From CAYFZO01 sp964347615 (lineage in GTDB: Bacteria; Pseudomonadota; Gammaproteobacteria; Poriferisulfidales; Oxydemutatoraceae), in assembly GCA_964347615.1 (NCBI GenBank), contig CAYFZO010000010.1, positions 1-64,000 of the forward strand: 64,000 bases of DNA, given 5' to 3'. The position numbers and the translations under genes were made by a program. Positions within the stretch are counted from its first letter, which is position 1, and every line of letters begins with the position of its first letter. This document shows positions 17,928-25,782 of this stretch, piece after piece. The notes below the pieces were generated by a model, which was given only the letters and a program-made list of their open reading frames with translations, was not told where the DNA came from and did no database searches.

Positions 17928-18752
17928 ATGAGTTCCTCCGCTGGACAGTTGCCCGCCAGCGATAAAGCGGTTCACGAGACCGCCGTGATCGACCCTTCGG
18001 TGCGTCTGGGCGAGGGCGTGTCGGTCGGGCCTTACAGCATCATCGGCGCCGACGTCGAGATCGGCGACGCTACCCGAATCGGCCCCCACGTGGTGATTCG
18101 CGGGCGAACCCGGATCGGGCGCAACAACCGCGTCTATCAATTCGTCTCGCTCGGCGACGAACCGCAGGACAAGAAATACGGAGGCGAATCCAGCGAACTC
18201 ATCATCGGCGACGGCAACACCATTCGCGAATACTGCACCATCAACCGGGGTACCGTCGACGGCGGCGGCAAGACCGTCATCGGAGACCGAAACTGGATCA
18301 TGGCCTACGTGCACGTCGCCCACGATTGCATCGTCGGCAACCGCACCGTCTTCGTCAACGGTGCGGCGATTGCCGGGCACGTCGAGGTTCACGACGACGC
18401 GACCTTGAGCGCTTTCGCCCTGGTCCATCAATTCTGCCGCGTCGGACGTTACGCGTTCGTCGCTCCGACGACCGTGCTGACCAAGGATCTGACGCCTTTC
18501 ACCCTCGCCTCCGGGAGCACCGGAAGCCGGGCCAGGACCTATTCGCTGAACGAGGAGGGCTTGAGGCGCCGGGGGTTCAACGCCGACCTGGTCGAAGCCC
18601 TGCGCTACTGCTACCGCCGACGGGTCAGGGGCGTCCCCCCGGACAAGGACGACGAGGGCGACAAGGTCGCCGAGTTGGCGAAGCGCTATCCGGAAGTCGA
18701 GGAGTTCATCCGCTTCATCGACAACCCCAGCAGGCGCGGCATCCTGCGCTGA
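17928..18752 (+). CDS. lpxA: UDP-N-acetylglucosamine O-acyltransferase
   Basis: LpxA catalyses the first step of lipid A synthesis. Hexapeptide repeats begin VHETAVIDPSVRLGEGVSVG; the catalytic histidine lies in MAYVHVAHDCIVGN, and LNEEGLRRRGF starts the C-terminal helical domain. The protein is 274 residues, about 12 more than E. coli, mainly at the N-terminus. No lpxB follows, although lpxB commonly does in this cluster; a 215-bp gap and DUF2065 come next. Confidence 0.95.
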   Translation: MSSSAGQLPASDKAVHETAVIDPSVRLGEGVSVGPYSIIGADVEIGDATRIGPHVVIRGRTRIGRNNRVYQFVSLGDEPQDKKYGGESSELIIGDGNTIREYCTINRGTVDGGGKTVIGDRNWIMAYVHVAHDCIVGNRTVFVNGAAIAGHVEVHDDATLSAFALVHQFCRVGRYAFVAPTTVLTKDLTPFTLASGSTGSRARTYSLNEEGLRRRGFNADLVEALRYCYRRRVRGVPPDKDDEGDKVAELAKRYPEVEEFIRFIDNPSRRGILR

Positions 18753-18918
18753 ACCCGTCGCGCCGGCCGCGCGGCAATCGTTCGTTCCGACGCTGCGTGG
18801 ATTGCCGGTGAAGCGTCGAGCCGGACGGGTGCAGCGATTGCGATTTCGGCGTCGAAACCGACGTCGAAACCCATGGTGAAACCCGCGTCAAAACCTGGGG
18901 CACGGGCGCGGTTGGCTG

Positions 18919-18924
18919 TATAAT
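18919..18924 (+). promoter_or_regulatory. Consensus TATAAT -10 element upstream of DUF2065-hisZ-purA
   Basis: The 215-bp gap after lpxA (18753-18967) contains a perfect TATAAT at 18919-18924, 43 bp before the DUF2065 ATG, in otherwise GC-rich sequence. The -35 region is poor. It probably drives the DUF2065-hisZ-purA operon. Confidence 0.45.
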
Positions 18925-18967
18925 CGCGTCTTTAACCTCGTAAAATCGGCAGCAGGCCGCCGCGGCG

Positions 18968-19162
18968 ATGAGTATCCAATGGTCGGACTTGTTAACGGCA
19001 CTCGGGTTATTGCTGGTGCTGGAGGGCATCATGCCTTTCTTGAATCCGGCGGCGGTACGCAGCCTCGCCCGCAAACTTGAATCGATCAGCGACACGGAAC
19101 TGAGGTGGGGGGGGTTGCTGTTGATGCTCGTCGGCGTCGCGGTGTTGTTTCTCGCCCGCTGA
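18968..19162 (+). CDS. DUF2065 (YjeT-like) small membrane protein
   Basis: The 64-residue protein has two hydrophobic helices (about residues 7-28 and 46-63) separated by a short basic linker with ARKLESISDTELRWGG, matching the DUF2065/YjeT family of inner-membrane proteins of unknown function. In many beta- and gammaproteobacteria it sits between hflC and hisZ or purA. Here hisZ and purA follow but hflK and hflC are absent upstream. Confidence 0.85.
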   Translation: MSIQWSDLLTALGLLLVLEGIMPFLNPAAVRSLARKLESISDTELRWGGLLLMLVGVAVLFLAR

Positions 19163-19190
19163 ACCCGCCGCTTTTTCACCCCTTTTCATC

Positions 19191-20375
19191 ATGAGCGAAG
19201 ACAAACGTTGGTTGTTGCCGGTCGGCATCGAGGAAGCCCTGCCGCCGGTCGCCGCGAACGTCGAGCGCCTGCGCCGCCGCGTGCTCGATCTGTTCTCGTC
19301 GTGGGGATACGACCTCGTCACCCCGCCGTTGATAGAGTATCTTGAATCGCTTCTGATCACCGGCGATGAATCGCTTGCCTTGCAGACGATGAAGCTGGTC
19401 GACCAGCTGAACGGGCGCATGATGGGCGTGCGCGCGGACATGACGCCGCAAGTCGCGCGCATAGACGCGCATACCCTGACCGGGCGACCGATCAACCGTC
19501 TGTGTTACGCCGGCACGATCCTGAAAGCGCGTCTCGACCGGGTTCAGGGTACGCGCGCGCCGTTGCAGTTCGGCGCCGAAATCTACGGCGACGCGGGCGC
19601 CGAAAGCGACGTCGAGATCATCCGCCTGATGCTTGCGTCGCTTGAGGCCGTCGGCGTGCGCGACGTTTACATCGACCTCGGACACGTCGGTATCTGTTCG
19701 GCGCTGGCCGCCGCCGCCGGGTTCGACGAAAGCCAGGAGAAAGCGTTTTCCGCGTTGCTGAACAGCAAGGCCGCGCACGAGATGCAGGATTATCTCGACG
19801 CGCAGGGCGTCTCCGGCGAGACCCGAACCAAGCTTCTGGCCTTGCCCGGGCTCAACGGCAGCCCGGAGGTGCTGGCGCGGGCGCGCGAGCTGTTCGGCGA
19901 CGTCGCCGGCGTCGGCAAGGCGCTCGACGAATTGGCGGTGATTTCCTCCCGCCTGACCGCGGCGGGTATCGAACCGCATTACGATCTTGCTGAGCTGCGC
20001 GGCTACCATTACAAGACCGGCGTGGTGTTCGCGGCGTTCACGCCGGGCTTCGGTCAGGAGATTGCGCGCGGCGGACGCTACGACGGCATCGGCAAGGTGT
20101 TCGGTCGCTCACGCCCCGCGGTCGGATTCAGCGGCGACCTGAGGCTGCTCGCCGAGATCGTTGTCGAAAGCACCGCCGCCGCGAAACGGGGGATTTTCGC
20201 GCCCCGACCGGAGTCCGAAGAAGCCGCGGGCGGTTTGAACGACGCGATCTTCGAGTTGCGTGCCGCGGGTGAACGGGTGGTGCAACGGCTCAGCGAGCGC
20301 GACGAGCCGACGAGCCTCGGCTGCGACCGGCACCTGGTTCTGGAGAACGACCGCTGGGTCGTGAAGGAGCTGTAG
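19191..20375 (+). CDS. hisZ: ATP phosphoribosyltransferase regulatory subunit
   Basis: HisZ is a catalytically inactive histidyl-tRNA-synthetase paralogue that binds the short form of HisG and confers activity and histidine feedback. The sequence has class II synthetase-like motifs, for example LLPVGIEEALPPVAANVERL at the N-terminus, RADMTPQVARIDAH and RGGRYDGIGKVFGRSRPAVG, but has no anticodon-binding domain (394 residues). The genome should therefore carry a short HisG elsewhere. It lies 28 bp after DUF2065 and 3 bp before purA. Confidence 0.93.
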   Translation: MSEDKRWLLPVGIEEALPPVAANVERLRRRVLDLFSSWGYDLVTPPLIEYLESLLITGDESLALQTMKLVDQLNGRMMGVRADMTPQVARIDAHTLTGRPINRLCYAGTILKARLDRVQGTRAPLQFGAEIYGDAGAESDVEIIRLMLASLEAVGVRDVYIDLGHVGICSALAAAAGFDESQEKAFSALLNSKAAHEMQDYLDAQGVSGETRTKLLALPGLNGSPEVLARARELFGDVAGVGKALDELAVISSRLTAAGIEPHYDLAELRGYHYKTGVVFAAFTPGFGQEIARGGRYDGIGKVFGRSRPAVGFSGDLRLLAEIVVESTAAAKRGIFAPRPESEEAAGGLNDAIFELRAAGERVVQRLSERDEPTSLGCDRHLVLENDRWVVKEL

Positions 20376-20378
20376 GCG

Positions 20379-21683
20379 ATGGCCGGAACTTTGGTGCTGG
20401 GGTTGCAGTGGGGCGACGAAGGCAAGGGCAAGGTGGTCGACTATCTCGCGCAACGCGCGGCGGCGGTGGTGCGTTTTCAAGGCGGACACAACGCCGGACA
20501 CACGATCATCGTCGACGGGGAGAAGATCGTTCTGCATCTGATTCCGTCGGGCATTCTCCACGGCGGCAGCGATTGCCTGATCGGCAACGGAGTCGTGGTG
20601 TCGCCGACGCATCTGCGCGAGGAACTCGATATGCTCGAAGCGCGCAAGGTCAAAGCGCACCGGCGCTTGAGCGTTTCCCGGAACTGCCCGCTGCTGTTCA
20701 GTTGCCACCGGCGCATCGACCTGGCGCGGGAGGAAGCGATGAAGGGCAAGGCGATCGGCACCACCGGTCGCGGTATCGGCCCCGCCTACGAAGACAAGAT
20801 CGCCCGCCGTGCGCTGCGCCTGTCCGAGCTGTTCGACGAGCGGCTTTTCGCCGAACGGCTGGAGGCCTTGTTCGCCTACCACAACTTCGCCCTCGAAAAT
20901 TATTACCACGCCGAACCCGCGGACTTCCGCACCGAACTCGACGGCATCCTGAGCTGGCGCGACGCGTTGCTCGGGATGGCCGCCGACGTGTCCGCCAAGC
21001 TCGCCGAGCTGAGAAGCCGGGACGCCGAGGTCTTGTTCGAGGGCGCACAAGGGACGATGCTCGACAACGATCACGGCACCTATCCTTATGTGACCTCTTC
21101 GAACACCTCGATCGGCGGGGCGGTCACCGGCGCTGGCGTACCGCCGTCGCACTTCGACCGTGTGCTCGGCGTCGTCAAGGCCTATACCACCCGCGTCGGC
21201 AACGGCCCGTTCCCCACCGAACTAGACGACAAGACCGGCGAGCACCTTGCCGAGCAAGGCAACGAATTCGGTGCGACGACCAGCCGGGGACGACGCTGCG
21301 GCTGGTTCGACGCGCCTGCGGTGCGCAAGGCGATCGCAATCAACGGCGTTGACAGCTTGTGCGTGACCAAACTCGACGTGCTCGACGGCCTCGAGACCCT
21401 GCGCGTGTGCACCGGCTATCGCGATGCCTCGGGCGATGCCTCGGGGGATGCCCCGGGGGAGGGAAGCGCGGTCGGCGAGCCCGAATACGAGGAGATGCCG
21501 GGGTGGGCGGGTGCCGCGACCGCGGGCGTGACCGACTACGCGCAATTGCCGCAAGCGGCGCGGGACTACGTCGAACGTATCGAGGCATTGGTCGGCGTGC
21601 AGGTGAACATGATCTCGACCAGCCCCGACAGGAACGGCAATATCTTCAGGGGGCGCGTCGGCGCGGCGTTGGCGGGGCAGTGA
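20379..21683 (+). CDS. purA: Adenylosuccinate synthetase
   Basis: PurA joins IMP and aspartate using GTP in AMP synthesis. GLQWGDEGKGKVVDYLA (the P-loop), the GGHNAGHTI motif, GTTGRGIGPAYEDK and STSPDRNG near the end are diagnostic. The length of 434 residues is normal. A surface loop near residues 347-362 carries a DASGDASGDAPGEG insert encoded by three 12-bp repeats (about 21422-21460). It follows hisZ by only 3 bp. Confidence 0.97.
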   Translation: MAGTLVLGLQWGDEGKGKVVDYLAQRAAAVVRFQGGHNAGHTIIVDGEKIVLHLIPSGILHGGSDCLIGNGVVVSPTHLREELDMLEARKVKAHRRLSVSRNCPLLFSCHRRIDLAREEAMKGKAIGTTGRGIGPAYEDKIARRALRLSELFDERLFAERLEALFAYHNFALENYYHAEPADFRTELDGILSWRDALLGMAADVSAKLAELRSRDAEVLFEGAQGTMLDNDHGTYPYVTSSNTSIGGAVTGAGVPPSHFDRVLGVVKAYTTRVGNGPFPTELDDKTGEHLAEQGNEFGATTSRGRRCGWFDAPAVRKAIAINGVDSLCVTKLDVLDGLETLRVCTGYRDASGDASGDAPGEGSAVGEPEYEEMPGWAGAATAGVTDYAQLPQAARDYVERIEALVGVQVNMISTSPDRNGNIFRGRVGAALAGQ

Positions 21684-21837
21684 CGCGAACTTGCCCGGCA
21701 GCCCGGCGAACGCCGTCCGTTCCCTCGACCGGCATATACCGCACCCGGCGTCTGCGTGGTTAAATGAATGCCCCGCTGAACCCGGTCTGCCCGGCTCCGA
21801 ATCGGGAATCATAATCAACAACAAGGAACCCTTTGTC

Positions 21838-22890
21838 GTGAGACTCTTGAAGACAAGCGCCTGCCTGTCGTTGCTTTTCGTCGCGGTCTGCACCGCGCAC
21901 GCAGGCATGAAGATGAGCATGAAACCCGACGACCGTGCACCTGCCGGCGTGATGGGCGAGCACACCCACAAGCAAGGTAAGTGGATGCTGTCTTACACCT
22001 ACGGGCGCATGGAGATGGACGGCAACCGCGACGGCGACGACGACGTTTCCGTCGCCGAGGTGCACAGGGACTACATGGTTGCGCCGCTTGAGATGTACAT
22101 GGAGATGCAGATGCTCGGCGCGATGTACGGCGTGTCGGACAAGCTGACGGTGATGGCGATGGTGCCCTACGTTCGCAAGTCGATGAAGCACGTCCGTCGG
22201 GACGGTCTCCGTTTCACGACCAGAACCTCCGGCCTCGGCGACGTCAAACTCACCGGGCTGTACACCTTGTTCAGCTCCGGGATGGACCGCGATATTCATC
22301 GCGTTCGCCACCAAGCGTCGTTGCAATTCGGCTTCAGCCTGCCGACCGGCAGCATAGACGAACGCGACAACACCCCGCTCGGTCGTTCGCAACTGCCTTA
22401 TCCGATGCAGCTGGGTTCGGGCACTTTCGACCCGATTCTGGGCGCCACCTATACCAGCAAGTTCAGCGACTGGTCGTGGGGCGCGCAGGCCAGAGGTGTG
22501 TTCCGCGTCGAGGACAACGACGAAGGCTACCGTCTCGGCAACGAATACGACGTGACCGCGTGGGCAGCGAGAAGACTCGGCGACAGAGTCAGCGCCTCGT
22601 TCCGTCTCGCGGGCAAGACCTGGGGCGACGTGCACGGCGAGGACGACAGGGTGAGGAAAACCGTCATGCCGCAAGGTACGCCGATACCGCTCGTGCCGAC
22701 CGCCGACACCCGGCTCCGCGGCGGCGAGCGCGTGGACGCCGCGGTGGGGCTGAACTTTTACCAGACCGCCGGGGCGTTTAAGGGGCACCGCCTGGAATTC
22801 GAATTCGCGGCGCCGATTCATCAGGACCTCGACGGACCGCAGCTTGAAACCGACTACCGCTTCAACGTCCGTTGGGCAAAAATGCTTTGA
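21838..22890 (+). CDS. Predicted outer-membrane transporter-like protein
   Basis: A 350-residue secreted protein starting at GTG 21838 (AAGGA Shine-Dalgarno-like at about 21823), with signal peptide MRLLKTSACLSLLFVAVCTAHA. The mature part begins Met/His-rich (GMKMSMKPDDRAPAGVMGEH), followed by alternating polar-hydrophobic segments typical of a beta barrel and the weakly conserved SGLGDVKLTGLY seen in Phenol_MetA_deg-type porins. Proteins with this N-terminus are often annotated simply as transporters and sometimes occur with copper genes; that association is from memory. A longer upstream open frame lacks a signal peptide. Substrate is unknown. Confidence 0.7.
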   Translation: MRLLKTSACLSLLFVAVCTAHAGMKMSMKPDDRAPAGVMGEHTHKQGKWMLSYTYGRMEMDGNRDGDDDVSVAEVHRDYMVAPLEMYMEMQMLGAMYGVSDKLTVMAMVPYVRKSMKHVRRDGLRFTTRTSGLGDVKLTGLYTLFSSGMDRDIHRVRHQASLQFGFSLPTGSIDERDNTPLGRSQLPYPMQLGSGTFDPILGATYTSKFSDWSWGAQARGVFRVEDNDEGYRLGNEYDVTAWAARRLGDRVSASFRLAGKTWGDVHGEDDRVRKTVMPQGTPIPLVPTADTRLRGGERVDAAVGLNFYQTAGAFKGHRLEFEFAAPIHQDLDGPQLETDYRFNVRWAKML

Positions 22891-23510
22891 AATCGACCTG
22901 AGCGTGCCCGCCGCGGTGGTCGTGCCGCGGTGATCATGCTCGGGCTTTCCGAGGCTGTTTTCGACGCTCTTTTTGACGTTGGGCGCCGGTCACAAGCAAC
23001 GACCGACGTCCCGCTTTTTCGCGTTGGTCAAGTTCAAGCGAGTTGAGATTGAGCGCATGATTTCGGCTTTGGACGTGAGGATTTGGCCGTATTAATGGAC
23101 CAATGGTTGGATTTAAGGGATGAGCGGTAACCGGTTGTTGACAAGGAATAGAGGGGCAGTAACTATTTGTTATCATTGTTTTGTCTTTTTGGGGGAGGCA
23201 ACCCAGCCTGAACAGTCAAAGGAGCATCAACCCTAAGTGGCATGATTCTTGGCAATGCGCTTACTGAGGCGGATGAACCCGCAACGCAGGCGAAGAAGAT
23301 TATTAAAAGCACTTCTGCTAAAGACAAGGCAATGAAAATTGAACGTCCTTGAACCGAAAGTTGTTTGCCGGCTCGACACAGCTGGCGATGAAACTCGCTG
23401 CTTGAGCCGCTTAACGTTTTTTTGTTGGAGCATTAGAGAAAAATCATAACTGTTATTTCTTTTTAACAGGGCATTTATTCCATACGGGTGTACCTGTAGA
23501 GCGACAGAAC
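22891..23510. other. Left boundary of the AT-rich island, no confident gene
   Basis: This 620-bp stretch passes from GC-rich core DNA to AT-rich DNA at about 23080-23160. A weak hairpin (CTCGG-gcttt-CCGAG at 22939-22953, followed by a short T-run) could end transcription of the upstream gene. A minus-strand 80-codon frame (22934-23176) has no recognisable features and I do not call it. I found no integrase fragment and no copy of the tRNA-Leu 3' end here. The last 60 bases carry a candidate operator for the downstream operon. Confidence 0.5.
23450..23469 (+). promoter_or_regulatory. Inverted repeat upstream of the left-arm operon
   Basis: CTGTTA at 23450-23455 and TAACAG at 23464-23469 are inverted repeats separated by 8 nt, 41 nt before the first gene. 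ATAAC-t-GTTAT (23446-23456) overlaps it. The TGTTA/TAACA half-sites resemble those of the larger palindrome upstream of dndB, so one regulator might bind both. This is inference from eye comparison. Confidence 0.35.
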
Positions 23511-25769
23511 ATGCTTGAAGAAAAAATCAGAAACTTCAGCCTTCTCGAATTGGTTCAACGATCCAAACGTTCGGTACGTCTTGTCAACAGTATCGCTTGG
23601 GCGCAGAAAGGAGGTTGGATGCCTTTCCAGACGGTAGGCGAATATCTTGACGCAGGAAGTTCTGCGCTTAAAGAAATGATGCAAGTCGAAAGGATTGGAT
23701 GTAAGGGAGCAGTCTGTCTTGATGCGTTGATAAAAGATTTTGTTCAGGATCAGGAATCTTGCTTCAATATCGTTCCTGCAAGAGATGAAATTAGAGAAGC
23801 GCAAGGCGCAGGTCCATTAGCTCATGAAAATTTCTCTCCCGGTATTGATTACGAGAGCCCGGCAGCTAAAAAAGTCACACTGGAAGATTTTTTGTCAGCT
23901 TCCTTGGAGAATCTTGCAGAGAGAGAGCGTCACGTCATTACCGATCGGTACGGCATGAACGGTGCTCCGCGTAAGACCCTGGAGGCTGTTGGACAACAAC
24001 TCAACGTGACAAGGGAACGAATTCGGCAAATTGAACGTCGAGCGATAAGGAAACTAAGAGACAAGAGTGGGGGCGTAATGAAATCGTATGTCAAGAATAA
24101 ACAGCAAGAGATATATGAGAAGTTAGCGGATGGTAAGCATGTTGTTCCTTTTGAGCAGTTATCAAAACAGGAAGCGGCGCTCTCCGGGGAGTATCGCTTA
24201 GCGCTGGATATCGCGTATGGATCAACGAAGCGATGGTTGGAAGACGTGGCGAAATCGATCTCATCAGGCTGGTACATGTTTCCGTTCATGCCGGAAGATA
24301 TCAGCGCTTGGCAAGAAAAGATTGATGAGCACTGTAAGGAAACTTCTCTCCCACGTCCGATAGTTAGCATGATAGAGCCGCTACGATTGACAAGAAACCA
24401 AATTGAAGTTGCTTTGGAATTTATGAAAGATTACAAAATCTTTTCTGGTTATTTATTAAAGGGAAATATCACTCCCAGAAAAAGGAGATGTATCTGGTTA
24501 CACCAATTAATGAATCATGCGTTTCAAAAAAAACCAGCGATGATCGATCAGATGTTACGTAAATATCATGCGTATTACCCGTCTGATTTATGTTCGGCGC
24601 GCGACCTCGACATAACTTTAAGGGATTCTCCTCACTTATTCGTCAATTTGAATGAATCAGGTTGGATACCCATAGGGGCGACGGAGACGACTTTAATATC
24701 GAAAGAGGCAGGCGGTGTAGAAACAGAGAATTATTTTTTGCCGGGAGCAAACGCGGGAAGTGGTTCGGAGAAAAAAGAAACCCTGTTTCAGATCCTACAT
24801 AAAATGATGGAAGATGAAGGGCCGTTGACGTTTCTCACTGCTAAGAACCGCTTTACCGAAATTGCAGGCAGTAAATATTCTCCGAACAGCGTATTTCCTA
24901 CACTTATAACGAACTCTGCCTTTGTCCGAATGGCTCCCGGTGTTTTTGGAACGAAAAGCCAATTGGAAGCTTTAGACCCGCTGCATTCTGTGTCAGCTTT
25001 GCTGCTTCGAGGGTCGCAGTGCAGGATTTACACGTTGGCCAGAGCAGCGCGCCAGCCTCGGATTGAATATCCCCTATGGACGCCGGCGATGGAACAGGCA
25101 TGGTGTAAATGGGCTGACGATCGGGCTGAAAAAACTTTATTTCAATCCCTTCTTTCAGTGGCTGAACCGGAAACGTGGCCGGTTTCAGGCGTAGAATCAA
25201 ATTGGTGGTTGAGAAGAAAAGAAAAGGAAGGGTACTATCAGTTAGGAACGGCCCCGCTTGGCTTGTGCGAGAAAATCCCTGACTCGGATGATTTGTATGC
25301 AGTGCTGCTTTATACGCGAGCTAAAGGAAAAATTAATTGGATGGTGGCAAACCGAATCATCGGTTGCCGCATTGATGACCGACACATTGTCTCGACCCTG
25401 GCCTTATTGGTCGCAGTCAAGGCTCTCCGACCGACTGGGAGTTGGCAGGAACATCATGAGACTGGGAAGGATATTGACAACGTCATCGATGGTTTAGAGA
25501 AGAGGAGAATAAAGAAAGGCTTCACAGAGTGGAGGGATTTCTATATTAACGATGTTGACGCAGAATTTAATTGCAGCGGGACGTGGATTCAGCAAGACGA
25601 AATAAAAGACTTGATTCACAAGATTGAATCAGAAGAAAAGCGGGGTAAAAATATAGTTTCCTCATCCCGTGCGTCAAGTGAAGAAACACTGGATGAACTG
25701 CTGGAAAGGCACAGGCAGCACCAGATAGAAGAGCAGCTGCGCTCTTATATAGACGGCGAAGATAGTTGA
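23511..25769 (+). CDS. RNAP alpha-CTD-like / sigma region 4 / HARE-like fusion protein
   Basis: This 752-residue protein heads the left arm of the dnd island. Residues about 12-75 (SVRLVNSIAW, FQTVGEYLDAGSSALKEM, DALIKDF) resemble an RNA polymerase alpha C-terminal helix-hairpin domain. Residues about 131-185 are a clear sigma-70 region 4-type HTH: LAERERHVITDRYGMNG, LEAVGQQLNVTRERIRQIE, RRAIRKLR. Around residues 422-485, LFQILHKMMEDEGPLTF onward resembles a HARE/HB1-ASXL winged helix. The remaining C-terminal half is unrecognised. There are no sigma region 2 residues, so it is not a complete sigma factor. A DNA-binding or transcription-linked sensor for the defence operon is inferred, not shown. 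The next gene begins 13 bp later. Confidence 0.75.
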   Translation: MLEEKIRNFSLLELVQRSKRSVRLVNSIAWAQKGGWMPFQTVGEYLDAGSSALKEMMQVERIGCKGAVCLDALIKDFVQDQESCFNIVPARDEIREAQGAGPLAHENFSPGIDYESPAAKKVTLEDFLSASLENLAERERHVITDRYGMNGAPRKTLEAVGQQLNVTRERIRQIERRAIRKLRDKSGGVMKSYVKNKQQEIYEKLADGKHVVPFEQLSKQEAALSGEYRLALDIAYGSTKRWLEDVAKSISSGWYMFPFMPEDISAWQEKIDEHCKETSLPRPIVSMIEPLRLTRNQIEVALEFMKDYKIFSGYLLKGNITPRKRRCIWLHQLMNHAFQKKPAMIDQMLRKYHAYYPSDLCSARDLDITLRDSPHLFVNLNESGWIPIGATETTLISKEAGGVETENYFLPGANAGSGSEKKETLFQILHKMMEDEGPLTFLTAKNRFTEIAGSKYSPNSVFPTLITNSAFVRMAPGVFGTKSQLEALDPLHSVSALLLRGSQCRIYTLARAARQPRIEYPLWTPAMEQAWCKWADDRAEKTLFQSLLSVAEPETWPVSGVESNWWLRRKEKEGYYQLGTAPLGLCEKIPDSDDLYAVLLYTRAKGKINWMVANRIIGCRIDDRHIVSTLALLVAVKALRPTGSWQEHHETGKDIDNVIDGLEKRRIKKGFTEWRDFYINDVDAEFNCSGTWIQQDEIKDLIHKIESEEKRGKNIVSSSRASSEETLDELLERHRQHQIEEQLRSYIDGEDS

Positions 25770-25782
25770 TGCGAGAAGAGTT

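Noticed and set aside
18753..18967. lpxB or hflKC in this gap
   Set aside because: The gap is only 215 bp and holds just a -10 element; these genes, usual neighbours in relatives, are not here.
22934..23176. 80-codon minus-strand frame at the island edge
   Set aside because: No motif, unusual composition and no ribosome-binding site; it spans the GC transition.
22891..23510. Possible attL copy of the tRNA-Leu 3' end
   Set aside because: I compared the tRNA 3' bases (complement of 37828-37860) with this region by eye and found no match of useful length.
23511..25769. Full sigma factor
   Set aside because: Only region 4 is present; no region 2 (-10 recognition) motif can be seen.
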